Source: UBA11524 sp045132495 (GTDB lineage: Bacteria > Bacillota > Clostridia > Christensenellales > Aristaeellaceae). Taken from it: 41,838 nucleotides of DNA. The notes under the pieces were generated by a model. That model was not told where the DNA came from. It was given only the letters and a program-made list of their open reading frames with translations, and made no database searches. Positions 22,312 to 29,655 of the stretch are shown one piece after another (position 1 is the first letter of the stretch; the number at the start of each line of letters is the position of its first letter). The stretch is from assembly GCA_045132495.1 (NCBI GenBank), contig JBGUSK010000122.1, positions 1-41,838 of the forward strand, given 5' to 3'. The position numbers were made by a program, and so were the translations under genes.

Positions 22312-23070
22312 TTATCTTTCGGGCAATGAAGTTTCCAGCACTTCCAGCACAAACTGGCGGATATCCTGGGAAACCAGCGGCCACCGCAGTGCGCTGCAGC
22401 GGGCCAGGTGCTCATCGGGCAGGGACATCATCAGGTCAATGGAAGGAGCGGCGGGATCATCTGTGAGGGTAAGCAGCCAGTCGTTCAGTCCGCATTGGCG
22501 GACGGCGTCCGTCTGCGATGCGTCAGGCATGGGCAGGGTCGGGTCGTAATCCGCCGTGAGCTGAGCCAGCACGGTCGAGTAGGTCACCTGTACACAGCCA
22601 TGCCACCGCTCGGGCAGCAGGGTGAGGCCCTTCCCGGCGGGGAGGTAGAGCATCAGGTCCATAAGGGTGGCCGCCTTGTCAAGCAAGCGCAGGTGGATGA
22701 CCGTGCGTCCATCCGGCAGGGTGAAGGACTCTGCCGGAGCCATCTGTTCGGTGGCAAAGCGCTGCTGCCAGCCTTCGGCACGTTCGTCAATCATTGTCCG
22801 TCTGCTGGCAGGGATACGCTTTTCAAAGCTTCGGAGGATGTAATCGCCCTCGCCGGTGATCTCGATCAGGTTACCCAGGGGGTGTGCCCGTTGAGTGATC
22901 TGTCCCTGGCTTTCCATATCGGACAGGGACAGCTGCATGGTGATGTAGTTCATCAGATCACTTTCCGCCATGGCCTGAAGCAGCTGCATGGCTGTCACCG
23001 GGCCGAGGCGGCGGAGGGTGTAGAGGATGATCAGCCGGTTTTCCGTTTCGGGGATGTGTCTGCGTTCCAT
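22312..23070 (-). CDS. DUF4364 family protein
   Basis: The 252-residue cytosolic protein has an N-terminal winged-helix-like region (about 8-75: NRLIILYTLRRLGPVTAMQLLQAMAESDLMNYITMQLSLSDMESQGQI), typical of the DUF4364 family of Firmicutes, then a region of unknown fold. The family is generally regarded as DNA-binding by structure, but no function is established. AGGAG precedes ATG 23070 at 11-12 bases. The longer frame upstream runs through the HPr terminator and is not credible. It is followed by the esterase gene. Confidence 0.8.
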   Translation of the reverse strand: MERRHIPETENRLIILYTLRRLGPVTAMQLLQAMAESDLMNYITMQLSLSDMESQGQITQRAHPLGNLIEITGEGDYILRSFEKRIPASRRTMIDERAEGWQQRFATEQMAPAESFTLPDGRTVIHLRLLDKAATLMDLMLYLPAGKGLTLLPERWHGCVQVTYSTVLAQLTADYDPTLPMPDASQTDAVRQCGLNDWLLTLTDDPAAPSIDLMMSLPDEHLARCSALRWPLVSQDIRQFVLEVLETSLPER

Positions 23071-23146
23071 TGCGTTTTCTTGCTCCTGAATCAGATTCTG
23101 ACGGTAGTTATTTGACGTGCAGGCTGCGGATTCCTGCCGGGAAAAG

Positions 23147-23177
23147 GAAAAACCCCTCCGGCTTTGCAGCGGAAGGG
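23147..23177 (-). terminator. Terminator after the HPr-like gene
   Basis: On the minus strand CCCTTCCGC pairs with GCCGGAGGGG and ends in TTTTTCC. A 16-bp perfect palindrome, ACAGGCTGCAGCCTGT (23206-23221), lies between it and the gene. Confidence 0.75.
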
Positions 23178-23237
23178 CGGTAAGTACATGTGGAAATCGC
23201 GGTTGACAGGCTGCAGCCTGTTCCGCATGCGCGGGCC

Positions 23238-23465
23238 TTACGCGATGAAGGGCTTGATCTCGTTGAGCAGATCTTCGCAATCGTCGCTGTAGATCTCCAT
23301 GGTGACGGGCTTGGACCAGTCCAGGGAGAAAATGCCCAGGATGGACTTGGCGTCAACCACGTGGCGGCCGGAGCGCAGGTCCATGTCGTAGGGGTAAGCG
23401 CCAACGATCTGCACGAACTTCGCGCCGTCGGTCATCAGGTTCAGCTTAATGTTTACAGACCTCAT
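23238..23465 (-). CDS. HPr/Crh-like protein lacking the phosphorylatable His
   Basis: The 75-residue protein has the HPr fold pattern: an N-terminal strand, SGRHVVDAKSILGIFSLDWSKPV and a C-terminal helix DLLNEIKPFIA. In HPr, His15 receives phosphate from enzyme I; here the corresponding stretch (about 10-20, LMTDGAKFVQI) has no His. The regulatory serine is kept as Ser41 in AKSILGIFSL. That combination resembles B. subtilis Crh, which is phosphorylated by HPr kinase and acts with CcpA in carbon catabolite control, not in sugar uptake. ATG 23465 has GGAGG ten bases upstream. A good promoter lies at 23513-23541, and cre-like palindromes lie about 170 bases upstream. Confidence 0.8.
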   Translation of the reverse strand: MRSVNIKLNLMTDGAKFVQIVGAYPYDMDLRSGRHVVDAKSILGIFSLDWSKPVTMEIYSDDCEDLLNEIKPFIA

Positions 23466-23512
23466 TTTAGAAGCACCTCCGTGTCGTCTTGGTACCTTTC
23501 TGGTACGGGGAT

Positions 23513-23541
23513 AATATACCATGTTTGCGCAGAAAAAGCAA
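23513..23541 (-). promoter_or_regulatory. Promoter of the HPr-like gene
   Basis: On the minus strand TTGCTT (23536-23541) and TATATT (23513-23518) are 17 bases apart. A GTACC/GGTAC inverted repeat (23492-23506) lies in the leader. The whole 327-base gap 23466-23792 holds two divergent promoters and the palindromes at 23634, and no gene. Confidence 0.7.
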
Positions 23542-23633
23542 GCGGTGGAAACATAAAAAATTCCCAAGTGTTATGTATGACGCGCACCAAGGAGAACAGC
23601 TGATTTTGTGCAATTTGAATGGAAGAAAAGAAA

Positions 23634-23663
23634 TTTCCGGAAACGTTTCCGGAAAACGTTTTA
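23634..23663. promoter_or_regulatory. Overlapping LacI/CcpA-like palindromes
   Basis: A perfect 22-bp palindrome (23634-23655) consists of two TTTCCGGAAA units joined by CG. It overlaps a second palindrome, AAAACGTTTT (23653-23662). The two AACGTT cores are 13 bases apart. The centre matches the CcpA cre consensus (TGWAARCGYTWNCW) at 11 of 14 positions. It sits between the divergent HPr-like and recD2 promoters. Confidence 0.5.
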
Positions 23664-23744
23664 GGAAGTGGCCGGAAGGCGCCGCGGCAAACGCGCGGGA
23701 AGGCGGATTTATTCCTCTGTTCCCATTCCCTTTTTGCCCAAAGA

Positions 23745-23754
23745 GTGGTATAAT
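23745..23754 (+). promoter_or_regulatory. Extended -10 promoter of recD2
   Basis: TGGTATAAT gives an extended -10 (TATAAT at 23749-23754), without a good -35. The start codon of recD2 is 38 bases downstream. Confidence 0.6.
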
Positions 23755-23792
23755 GGTCAGGATTTCTATCCAACAGGAAGGGAGGCGCGCCC

Positions 23793-26036
23793 ATGGAACA
23801 GGTCGAAGCCAGTGTCCTTGGCACCATCTACCGCAATGAAGACAATGGCTACACCGTGCTGACTGCCCGGGAAGGCCGACGCGAGATCACCATCGTGGGC
23901 ACGCTGCCGGAGCTGCATCCTGGTGAGCAGGCTGTCTTTACCGGCGAGTGGATCTCTCATCCGACCTATGGCCGCCAGCTCAAGTGCTCCTCCGTTGAAT
24001 TGCAGAAGCCCACGACCCTGCTGGGCATTGAGCGGTATCTTGGCAGCGGCATCATCCACGGCGTAGGGCCTTCTACCGCGAAGGCCATCGTGGCGCATTT
24101 TGGCGAAGATACGCTGCGGGTGCTGTCCGAGCATCCGGAGATGCTCCAGGAAGTCCCCAAGATGGGCAAAAAGCGCTGGAAACAGATCGCAGAAGCCTAC
24201 CGGGAGCAGGAAGGTGCGCGTACAGCGATGGTCTTCCTGCAGACCTACGGTATTCCGGCGACGCTGTCGATCAAGATCTCGAAGCTCTACGGCGACCGCA
24301 CGCCCGCCCTGATCCGCGAGAACCCTTACCGCCTGTGTGAGGATATCGACGGCGTGGGCTTCCTCACGGCGGATCGCATCGGCACCTCCCTGGGCGTGCC
24401 GCCGGACAGCGAGGGCCGCATCTGCGCGGCGCTCAAGTACATTTTGAAGGAAGCTGCCGCGGCGCAGGGGCATATCTATCTGCCGCGGACGGAGCTGCTC
24501 AGCCGCGCCAGCCAGCTACTGCGGGTGGAGCCGGAGCTGGCGGAGCATCATTTGCTGCGCATGACCATGGTGCGGGAGCTGATCCAGTCCGGTGCTGATG
24601 GCGAGGAGCGGGTCTACCTGCCTGTTTTCGACGGCGCGGAAAGGGAGGTTGCCCTTCGTCTGTGCGAGCTGATGGCTGCCTATGGGACAGGCAATGCAGC
24701 CGGTGCGGACAAGGAGATCGACAAATTCCAGCAGAAGCACGGCATCACCTTTTCGACCCGCCAGCGGGAGGCCATTATTTCTGCCGTCCGCGAAGGCGTG
24801 CTGGTTATCACCGGCGGCCCCGGCACGGGTAAAACGACCATTATCAACTGCATTATCAGCCTGCTTTCCCGGGAAGGGGAGGTCGTGCTGTGCGCCCCGA
24901 CGGGCCGCGCAGCCAAGCGCATGACCGAGGCGACCGGGGTGGAATCGAAGACCATCCACCGCCTGCTGGAATACGGCGGCGACGAGGGGCAATTCGCCCG
25001 CAATCAGGAGAACCCCATCGAGGCGGATGTGGTCATTGTGGATGAGGTGTCCATGGTGGATCTGATGCTGATGCGCTCTCTGCTGCGGGCCATCGAACCG
25101 GGTACGCGGCTCATCCTCGTGGGCGACGCTGATCAGCTGCCGTCTGTCGGTGCGGGCAATGTGCTGGGCGACGTGCTGGAAAGCGGCGTGATTCCCAAAT
25201 GCATGCTGACGGACATCTTCCGCCAGGGCGAAACCAGCCGCATCGTTGTCAACGCCCACCGCATCAACCACGGCGAAATGCCCCTGCTGAACGAGAAGGG
25301 CACTGACTTCTTCTTCGAGCGCAAGCAGGGCTTCTATGACGCGGCGCAAACCATCGTGTCCCTGGTGACGCAGCGTCTGCCAAAGTTCCTCAAATATGAT
25401 CCGGCGCATATTGCCGCCGAGGCGGTGCGGAACATCCAGGTGCTGGCGCCTGCCAAGAAGGGCGAGTGCGGCGTGATCACCCTGAACCAGATGCTGCAAT
25501 CCGCCCTCAATCCCCCGGCGAAGGACAAGCCCTCCCTGCAATATGGCGAGACCATCTTTCGCCTGGGCGACAAGGTCATGCAGACCAAGAACGACTACCA
25601 GTTGGAGTGGCGCAGGTTGACTTCCTCCGGCTGGGAGGACGGTCAGGGCGTGTTCAACGGCGATGTGGGCTTTATCGTGGACGTCGATCCCGAGGAGCAC
25701 TGCCTGACGGTGCGCTTCGACGAGGAGAAGGAGGCGGTGTATGCCTCTGCCCAGTTTGAAAACCTTGATCTGGCCTACTGCCTGAGCGTCCACAAGAGCC
25801 AGGGCAGCGAATTCCCGGTGGTGGTGATGCCGGTGGTCGGCGGTCCGCCGATGCTGCTGACCCGCAACCTGTTCTACACTGCGCTGACCCGCGCCCGTGC
25901 GCTGGTGGTGCTGGTGGGCCGGGAAGAGGTCGTCCGCCTGATGGTGGAAAACGACCATGTGCTGAAACGCTACACCACGCTGTGCGAGCGTTTGCTGCAT
26001 GTGTCTACCCTCGTGCCGGACAGCCTGATGCTGTGA
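23793..26036 (+). CDS. recD2: RecD2-type SF1 ATP-dependent DNA helicase
   Basis: The 747-residue protein has the RecD2/YrrC layout: an N-terminal OB-like region and helix-hairpin-helix motifs (IIHGVGPSTAKAIVAHFG, then DGVGFLTADRIG). The SF1B helicase core has Walker A GGPGTGKTT near residue 341, Walker B VVIVDEVSMVD, GDADQLPSVGAGNVL, and C-terminal YCLSVHKSQGSEFPVVVMPV and TALTRAR. Unlike RecD it works without RecBC, as a 5'-3' helicase in DNA repair and replication-fork upkeep. No recB/C is nearby. GGGAGG is seven bases before the ATG. The length is usual. Confidence 0.96.
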   Translation: MEQVEASVLGTIYRNEDNGYTVLTAREGRREITIVGTLPELHPGEQAVFTGEWISHPTYGRQLKCSSVELQKPTTLLGIERYLGSGIIHGVGPSTAKAIVAHFGEDTLRVLSEHPEMLQEVPKMGKKRWKQIAEAYREQEGARTAMVFLQTYGIPATLSIKISKLYGDRTPALIRENPYRLCEDIDGVGFLTADRIGTSLGVPPDSEGRICAALKYILKEAAAAQGHIYLPRTELLSRASQLLRVEPELAEHHLLRMTMVRELIQSGADGEERVYLPVFDGAEREVALRLCELMAAYGTGNAAGADKEIDKFQQKHGITFSTRQREAIISAVREGVLVITGGPGTGKTTIINCIISLLSREGEVVLCAPTGRAAKRMTEATGVESKTIHRLLEYGGDEGQFARNQENPIEADVVIVDEVSMVDLMLMRSLLRAIEPGTRLILVGDADQLPSVGAGNVLGDVLESGVIPKCMLTDIFRQGETSRIVVNAHRINHGEMPLLNEKGTDFFFERKQGFYDAAQTIVSLVTQRLPKFLKYDPAHIAAEAVRNIQVLAPAKKGECGVITLNQMLQSALNPPAKDKPSLQYGETIFRLGDKVMQTKNDYQLEWRRLTSSGWEDGQGVFNGDVGFIVDVDPEEHCLTVRFDEEKEAVYASAQFENLDLAYCLSVHKSQGSEFPVVVMPVVGGPPMLLTRNLFYTALTRARALVVLVGREEVVRLMVENDHVLKRYTTLCERLLHVSTLVPDSLML

Positions 26037-26166
26037 TAATTCCAGCCAAGCCGGGGCATCCTGTTACAGAAAGCCAGACCGGATGGGGCAATCTGGTCGA
26101 ATAATATCCGTTTCCTGCAAAAGGGCTGCAAAGCCGCATAGATTCTGGTTTTTTCGCGTTTTTTTC

Positions 26167-26229
26167 AAGCGGAAATCGTTGACAATCAAGGCCCGGCCTT
26201 GTATCATGGAAAACGATTTCCGCTTTTTG
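26167..26229 (+). promoter_or_regulatory. lysC promoter nested inside a terminator-like inverted repeat
   Basis: AAGCGGAAATCGTT (26167-26180) and AACGATTTCCGCTT (26212-26225) form a perfect 14-bp inverted repeat followed by a T tract. Its first arm overlaps TTGACA (26179-26184) and TATCAT follows at 26202-26207, spacer 17. The spacer itself is the palindrome CAAGGCC-c-GGCCTTG (26187-26201). Read-through from recD2 would make the full hairpin and may stop; transcripts from the inner promoter start near the right arm and cannot form it. No lysine riboswitch is visible in the 217-base gap. Confidence 0.6.
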
Positions 26230-26253
26230 AATGATTGATGGAGGTTGATCCAT

Positions 26254-27576
26254 ATGTCCAACAAGATCGTCACCAAGTTCGGCGGCAGCTCCCTGGCGGA
26301 TGCGGGCCAGTTTGAAAAGGTGAAATCCATCCTGCTGCTGGATGCGAACCGCCAGTATGTGGTGCCCTCTGCGCCCGGCCGCCGTTTCAAGGATGATGTG
26401 AAGGTCACCGACCTGCTGTATAAGTGCCATCGTCAGGCGCAGGCGGGTGAGGACTTCCAGGAGACCTTTGACCTGATTGCCGCCCGCTACATGGATATCG
26501 CGGAGGAACTGGGCCTGACGGTTGATCTGGGCGCGGCGCTGGATGAGGTGAACGAGAAGATCGCAGCCGGTGCAGACGAGGACTATTGCGCTTCCCGCGG
26601 AGAATACCTCAACGGCCTGCTGCTGGCTGATTATATGGGCTGGCGCTTCCTTGATTCCGCTGAGGTGATCAAGTTTGATCAGAACGGCCTGCTGGACGCG
26701 GAGCTGACCAACCGCCTGATGTCCGAGCGGTTGGCGGACGGCATTCCCACGGTCGTGCCCGGCTTCTTCGGCTCCTACTATGACGGCACGGTGCGCACCT
26801 TCTCCCGCGGCGGCAGCGATATCACCGGTGCGATCGTGGCCCGCGCGGTCAACGCGGCGGTGTACGAGAACTGGACGGACGTCTCCGGCTTCCTGATGGC
26901 CGATCCCCGCATTGTGGAGGATCCCCGCGAGATCAGCAGCATCACCTACATGGAGCTGCGCGAGCTGAGCTATATGGGCGCCTCCGTCCTGCATGAGGAC
27001 GCGATGTTCCCCGTGCATAAGGCGGGCATCCCCACCAACATCCGCAACACCAACAATCCCACCCATCCCGGCACCATCATCAGCCTGGATGCCCCCTACG
27101 ACGAGGCGCACCCCACCATCACCGGCATCGCTGGCCGTAAGGGCTTCTGCGTTGTGTCCATTGCCAAGGCCATGATGAACACTGAGCTGGGCTTCTCCCG
27201 CAAGGTGCTCAGCGCCTTCGAGCAGTACGGCGTGTCCATCGAGCACCTGCCCACAGGCATTGACACCATGTGCGTGGTGGTAGCCGGCGAGGCTTTCGCA
27301 CCGGTGAAGGACAAGATCATCAACCGTATTGTCGCGACCACCAACCCTGATACCATCACCGTGCATGACAACATGTCCATCATCGCCACCGTCGGCCGGG
27401 GCATGGTGCACAACTGCGGTACTGCGGCGAAGCTCTTCGGTGCCATGTCCAAGGCGGGCATCAACGTGCGCATGATCGACCAGGGCTCCAGCGAGCTGTC
27501 CATCATCGTGGGCGTGGATGACAAGGATTACGCCGAGACCATCAAGGCTATTTACGGCGCATTTGTGAATCAGTGA
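26254..27576 (+). CDS. lysC: Aspartate kinase
   Basis: The 440-residue enzyme phosphorylates L-aspartate, the first step towards lysine, threonine, methionine and diaminopimelate. The N-terminal KFGGSSLADAGQF is the ATP-binding signature. FSRGGSDITGAIVARAVNAAVYENWTDVSGFLMADPRIV is the kinase substrate region. Two C-terminal ACT-like repeats (VVSIAKAMMNTELGFSRKVLSAFEQYGVSIEHLPTG, and IIATVGRGMVHNCG...KAGINVRMIDQGSSELSIIVGV) should bind feedback inhibitor. ATG 26254 has GGAGG nine bases upstream; TTG 26245 in the same frame abuts that site and is unlikely. No other gene of the pathway follows. Confidence 0.95.
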   Translation: MSNKIVTKFGGSSLADAGQFEKVKSILLLDANRQYVVPSAPGRRFKDDVKVTDLLYKCHRQAQAGEDFQETFDLIAARYMDIAEELGLTVDLGAALDEVNEKIAAGADEDYCASRGEYLNGLLLADYMGWRFLDSAEVIKFDQNGLLDAELTNRLMSERLADGIPTVVPGFFGSYYDGTVRTFSRGGSDITGAIVARAVNAAVYENWTDVSGFLMADPRIVEDPREISSITYMELRELSYMGASVLHEDAMFPVHKAGIPTNIRNTNNPTHPGTIISLDAPYDEAHPTITGIAGRKGFCVVSIAKAMMNTELGFSRKVLSAFEQYGVSIEHLPTGIDTMCVVVAGEAFAPVKDKIINRIVATTNPDTITVHDNMSIIATVGRGMVHNCGTAAKLFGAMSKAGINVRMIDQGSSELSIIVGVDDKDYAETIKAIYGAFVNQ

Positions 27577-27583
27577 TATGCAG

Positions 27584-27613
27584 CGGAGCGTGAGTTGATC
27601 GCGCTCCGTTTTC
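27584..27613 (+). terminator. Probable terminator after lysC
   Basis: CGGAGCG (27584-27590) pairs with CGCTCCG (27602-27608), followed by TTTTCC. The loop is 11 bases. It begins eight bases after the lysC stop. Confidence 0.6.
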
Positions 27614-27641
27614 CCCGTTTATACGAAAGGATGATACTGCG

Positions 27642-28397
27642 ATGGAACTGACGCTCACGACCTATCTCATTGTCTGCCCGCTGGTGTTTCTGGCGGGCCT
27701 GATCGACTCCGTGGCTGGCGGCGGCGGATTGATCTCCCTGCCTGCGTATTACCTGGCCGGGCTGAATCCGGTGCTGGCGGCGGGCACCAACAAGCTCTCC
27801 GCCTGCCTGGGTACGGTAGCATCCACCACCCGCTTTGTCCGGGGCAAAAAGGTGGACTGGAAGGCCGGCGTTTTCGCAGCCATCGGCGCATTCCCCGGCT
27901 CCTGGCTGGGCACGCTGCTGCTCCAGCACATCCCGGAGGACATGGTGCGGGTGCTGATGATCTGCGCCATTCCGCTGGTGGCCGTCGTCGTGCTGCGTAA
28001 GCGGGAGATGACGGGCCGCTGCCTGGTGGAGGAAATCTTCTACCGCCCGCTGGCCTTCGTGATCGGCCTGGTGATCGGCTTCTATGATGGCCTGATCGGC
28101 CCTGGTACGGGCACCTTCCTGATTCTGATGTTCACCATGGCCCTGGGCATGGAGGCGGTCATGGCCTCCGGCACGGCGAAGGTCGTGAACCTCACCAGCA
28201 ACGTGGCGGCGCTGATCTCCCTGGCTACGACGGGTAATGTGCTCATTGCCCTGGGCCTGCCTGCGGCGCTGTGCGGCATTGCGGGCAACTGGCTGGGCGC
28301 AGGCCTGACGATGAAAATAGGCGCTGGTTTTATCCGGTACATGCTGCTGGTGGTGCTGTTCCTCCTGCTTGCCAAAATGGTGGTGGATGTGCTATAA
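27642..28397 (+). CDS. TSUP (TauE/SafE) family membrane transporter
   Basis: The 251-residue polytopic protein has about eight membrane segments and two related halves: FLAGLIDSVAGGGGLISLPAYYLAGLNPVLAAGTNKLSACLGT, and GFYDGLIGPGTGTFLILMFTMALGMEAVMASGTAKVVNLTSN. These are the paired TSUP signatures with the conserved GGG and GTxK motifs. TSUP proteins export or import sulphur-containing anions and organic acids; the substrate here is not predictable. The only candidate ribosome site is AAAGGA at about ten bases. The -10 of the sigma operon promoter overlaps its stop codon. Confidence 0.92.
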   Translation: MELTLTTYLIVCPLVFLAGLIDSVAGGGGLISLPAYYLAGLNPVLAAGTNKLSACLGTVASTTRFVRGKKVDWKAGVFAAIGAFPGSWLGTLLLQHIPEDMVRVLMICAIPLVAVVVLRKREMTGRCLVEEIFYRPLAFVIGLVIGFYDGLIGPGTGTFLILMFTMALGMEAVMASGTAKVVNLTSNVAALISLATTGNVLIALGLPAALCGIAGNWLGAGLTMKIGAGFIRYMLLVVLFLLLAKMVVDVL

Positions 28398-28398
28398 T
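28369..28398 (+). promoter_or_regulatory. Promoter of the anti-sigma/sigma operon, inside the TSUP 3' end
   Basis: TTGCCA (28369-28374) and TATAAT (28393-28398) have an 18-base spacer ending in TGC, an extended -10. The -10 overlaps the TSUP stop codon. It looks like a housekeeping promoter. Confidence 0.7.
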
Positions 28399-28459
28399 GT
28401 AAGATGGTAATCTGTCAGATTGCTTTGTATGACTTTTGGGACCCTCAGGAGGGATTTGC

Positions 28460-28861
28460 ATGATCAAGCAGGAGATCACCCTGCGCGTGCCCGGCAAACA
28501 GGAATACGCGCTGGTGCTGCGCCTTGCCCTTGGCGGCGTGGCGATGCTCAAGGATCTGGATGCAGGTGCGCTGGACGATCTGCGCAGTGCGTCCGACGAG
28601 GCGGTGGACTGCCTGCTGCATCAGGGCCGCGAGGTCTCCTGGCTGACCCTGCATGTCATGGACGGCGGCGACAAGCTGACCATTCGCATCTGCGCGGAAT
28701 TCACCGGAGCGGGGGAGTTGACCGCAGATGCAGACGAGGTGGAAGTCTCCCGCGCGGTGCTGGAGACGCTGATTCCTGAGGTGGAGATGTGCGCACAGGA
28801 CTGCGGCTGCATCGAAGCCATCTCTCTGACGCTGAAAAAAGCTGTGGCAATGGGGGCGTAA
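28460..28861 (+). CDS. RsbW/SpoIIAB-like anti-sigma factor, degenerate ATP site
   Basis: The 133-residue protein has the GHKL (histidine-kinase-like ATPase) pattern of anti-sigma factors, with helix DLRSASDEAVDCLLHQ, strands WLTLHVMDGGDKLTIRIC and a C-terminal AISLTLKKAV. The N-box expected as EAVTN in SpoIIAB reads EAVDC, losing the Mg-coordinating Asn, and the DxGxG loop is poor (EFTGAGEL), so ATP binding or kinase activity may be lost. The sigma factor follows four bases later, the usual partner layout. AGGAGGG lies before ATG 28460. No anti-anti-sigma (STAS) gene is present here. Confidence 0.65.
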   Translation: MIKQEITLRVPGKQEYALVLRLALGGVAMLKDLDAGALDDLRSASDEAVDCLLHQGREVSWLTLHVMDGGDKLTIRICAEFTGAGELTADADEVEVSRAVLETLIPEVEMCAQDCGCIEAISLTLKKAVAMGA

Positions 28862-28865
28862 CGAT

Positions 28866-29615
28866 ATGGACGATACGCGCCTGACGCCGCTTCTGGCCGA
28901 CTATGCCAGAACCCGCGACCGGGACGTGATGGCCACGCTGGTGGAAGGTTACCTTCCCCTGTGCAGGGCCATTGCCTGGAAATTCCGCGGGCAGGGTGTG
29001 GAGACGGAGGACTTGGAGCAGGTTGCGGCCATCGCGCTGATGAAGGCCATCGAGCGCTTTGAGCCGGAACGGGGGTTCAAGTTCACCACCTTTGCCATGC
29101 CGACCATTGCGGGCGAGGTCCGCAATCATATCCGCGATAAGGGTGGGGCGATCCGCGTCAACCGTGATACCCGCTCCCGCCTGTATCAGCTGCGCAAGGT
29201 CACCGACCAGCTGACCCAGCAGCTCCAGCGCGAGCCCTCTCTGAAGGAGATCGCCGCTGCGATGGAGATCACCCCGGACGATTTGCTGTCCCTGCTGGAC
29301 GCCCGCGACGCTTCCGATACCATTTCGATGGATGCGGCTATGGGCTCCGATGAGGACGCTCAGCGCCTCGAGGAGCGCCTTGGCGTGACGGACGACGGCT
29401 TTGAAAGGGTCGAGCAGCAGCAGTGGATGCAATGGGTCTTCCAGCAGGTAACGCCGCAGGAAAGGCTGCTGCTGGAAAAACGCTTTATTGAGCGCCTTGG
29501 GCAGCGGGAAACCGCCAAGGCCCTGGGCGTGAGCCAGATGCAGGTCAGCCGGATGGAGCGGAAGCTTCTTGCCCGTCTGCGCAACATGACCGAACGCTGG
29601 CACACCTTACATTGA
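28866..29615 (+). CDS. SigB/SigF/SigG-type alternative sigma factor
   Basis: The 249-residue sigma-70 family protein has region 2 (about 20-90: LVEGYLPLCRAIAWKFRGQGVETEDLEQVAAIALMKAIERFEPERGFKFTTFAMPTIAGEVRNHIRDK), region 3 (about 95-160) and a region 4 helix-turn-helix (QRETAKALGVSQMQVSRMERKLL). The wording of regions 2 and 3 is closest to SigB. In B. subtilis sigG lies just before the ylmE-sepF-divIVA cluster, which also follows here, so a sporulation sigma cannot be excluded. The upstream gene is probably its anti-sigma factor. Targets are unknown. Confidence 0.88.
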   Translation: MDDTRLTPLLADYARTRDRDVMATLVEGYLPLCRAIAWKFRGQGVETEDLEQVAAIALMKAIERFEPERGFKFTTFAMPTIAGEVRNHIRDKGGAIRVNRDTRSRLYQLRKVTDQLTQQLQREPSLKEIAAAMEITPDDLLSLLDARDASDTISMDAAMGSDEDAQRLEERLGVTDDGFERVEQQQWMQWVFQQVTPQERLLLEKRFIERLGQRETAKALGVSQMQVSRMERKLLARLRNMTERWHTLH

Positions 29616-29655
29616 CCGATTCCTTTCCCACGACAGAAGAGGGGAGTACACATAA

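Noticed and set aside
23206..23221. 16-bp palindrome ACAGGCTGCAGCCTGT as an operator
   Set aside because: It lies downstream of the HPr-like stop, 17 bases from its end, with no promoter nearby. It is more likely part of the 3' end structure or chance.
26037..26253. Lysine riboswitch before lysC
   Set aside because: The predicted start leaves only about 40 bases of leader, and I find none of the conserved L-box core.
26005..27411. 468-codon minus-strand frame over lysC
   Set aside because: Antisense to aspartate kinase and shadow-like in composition. The similar 494-codon frame antisense to recD2 is rejected for the same reason.
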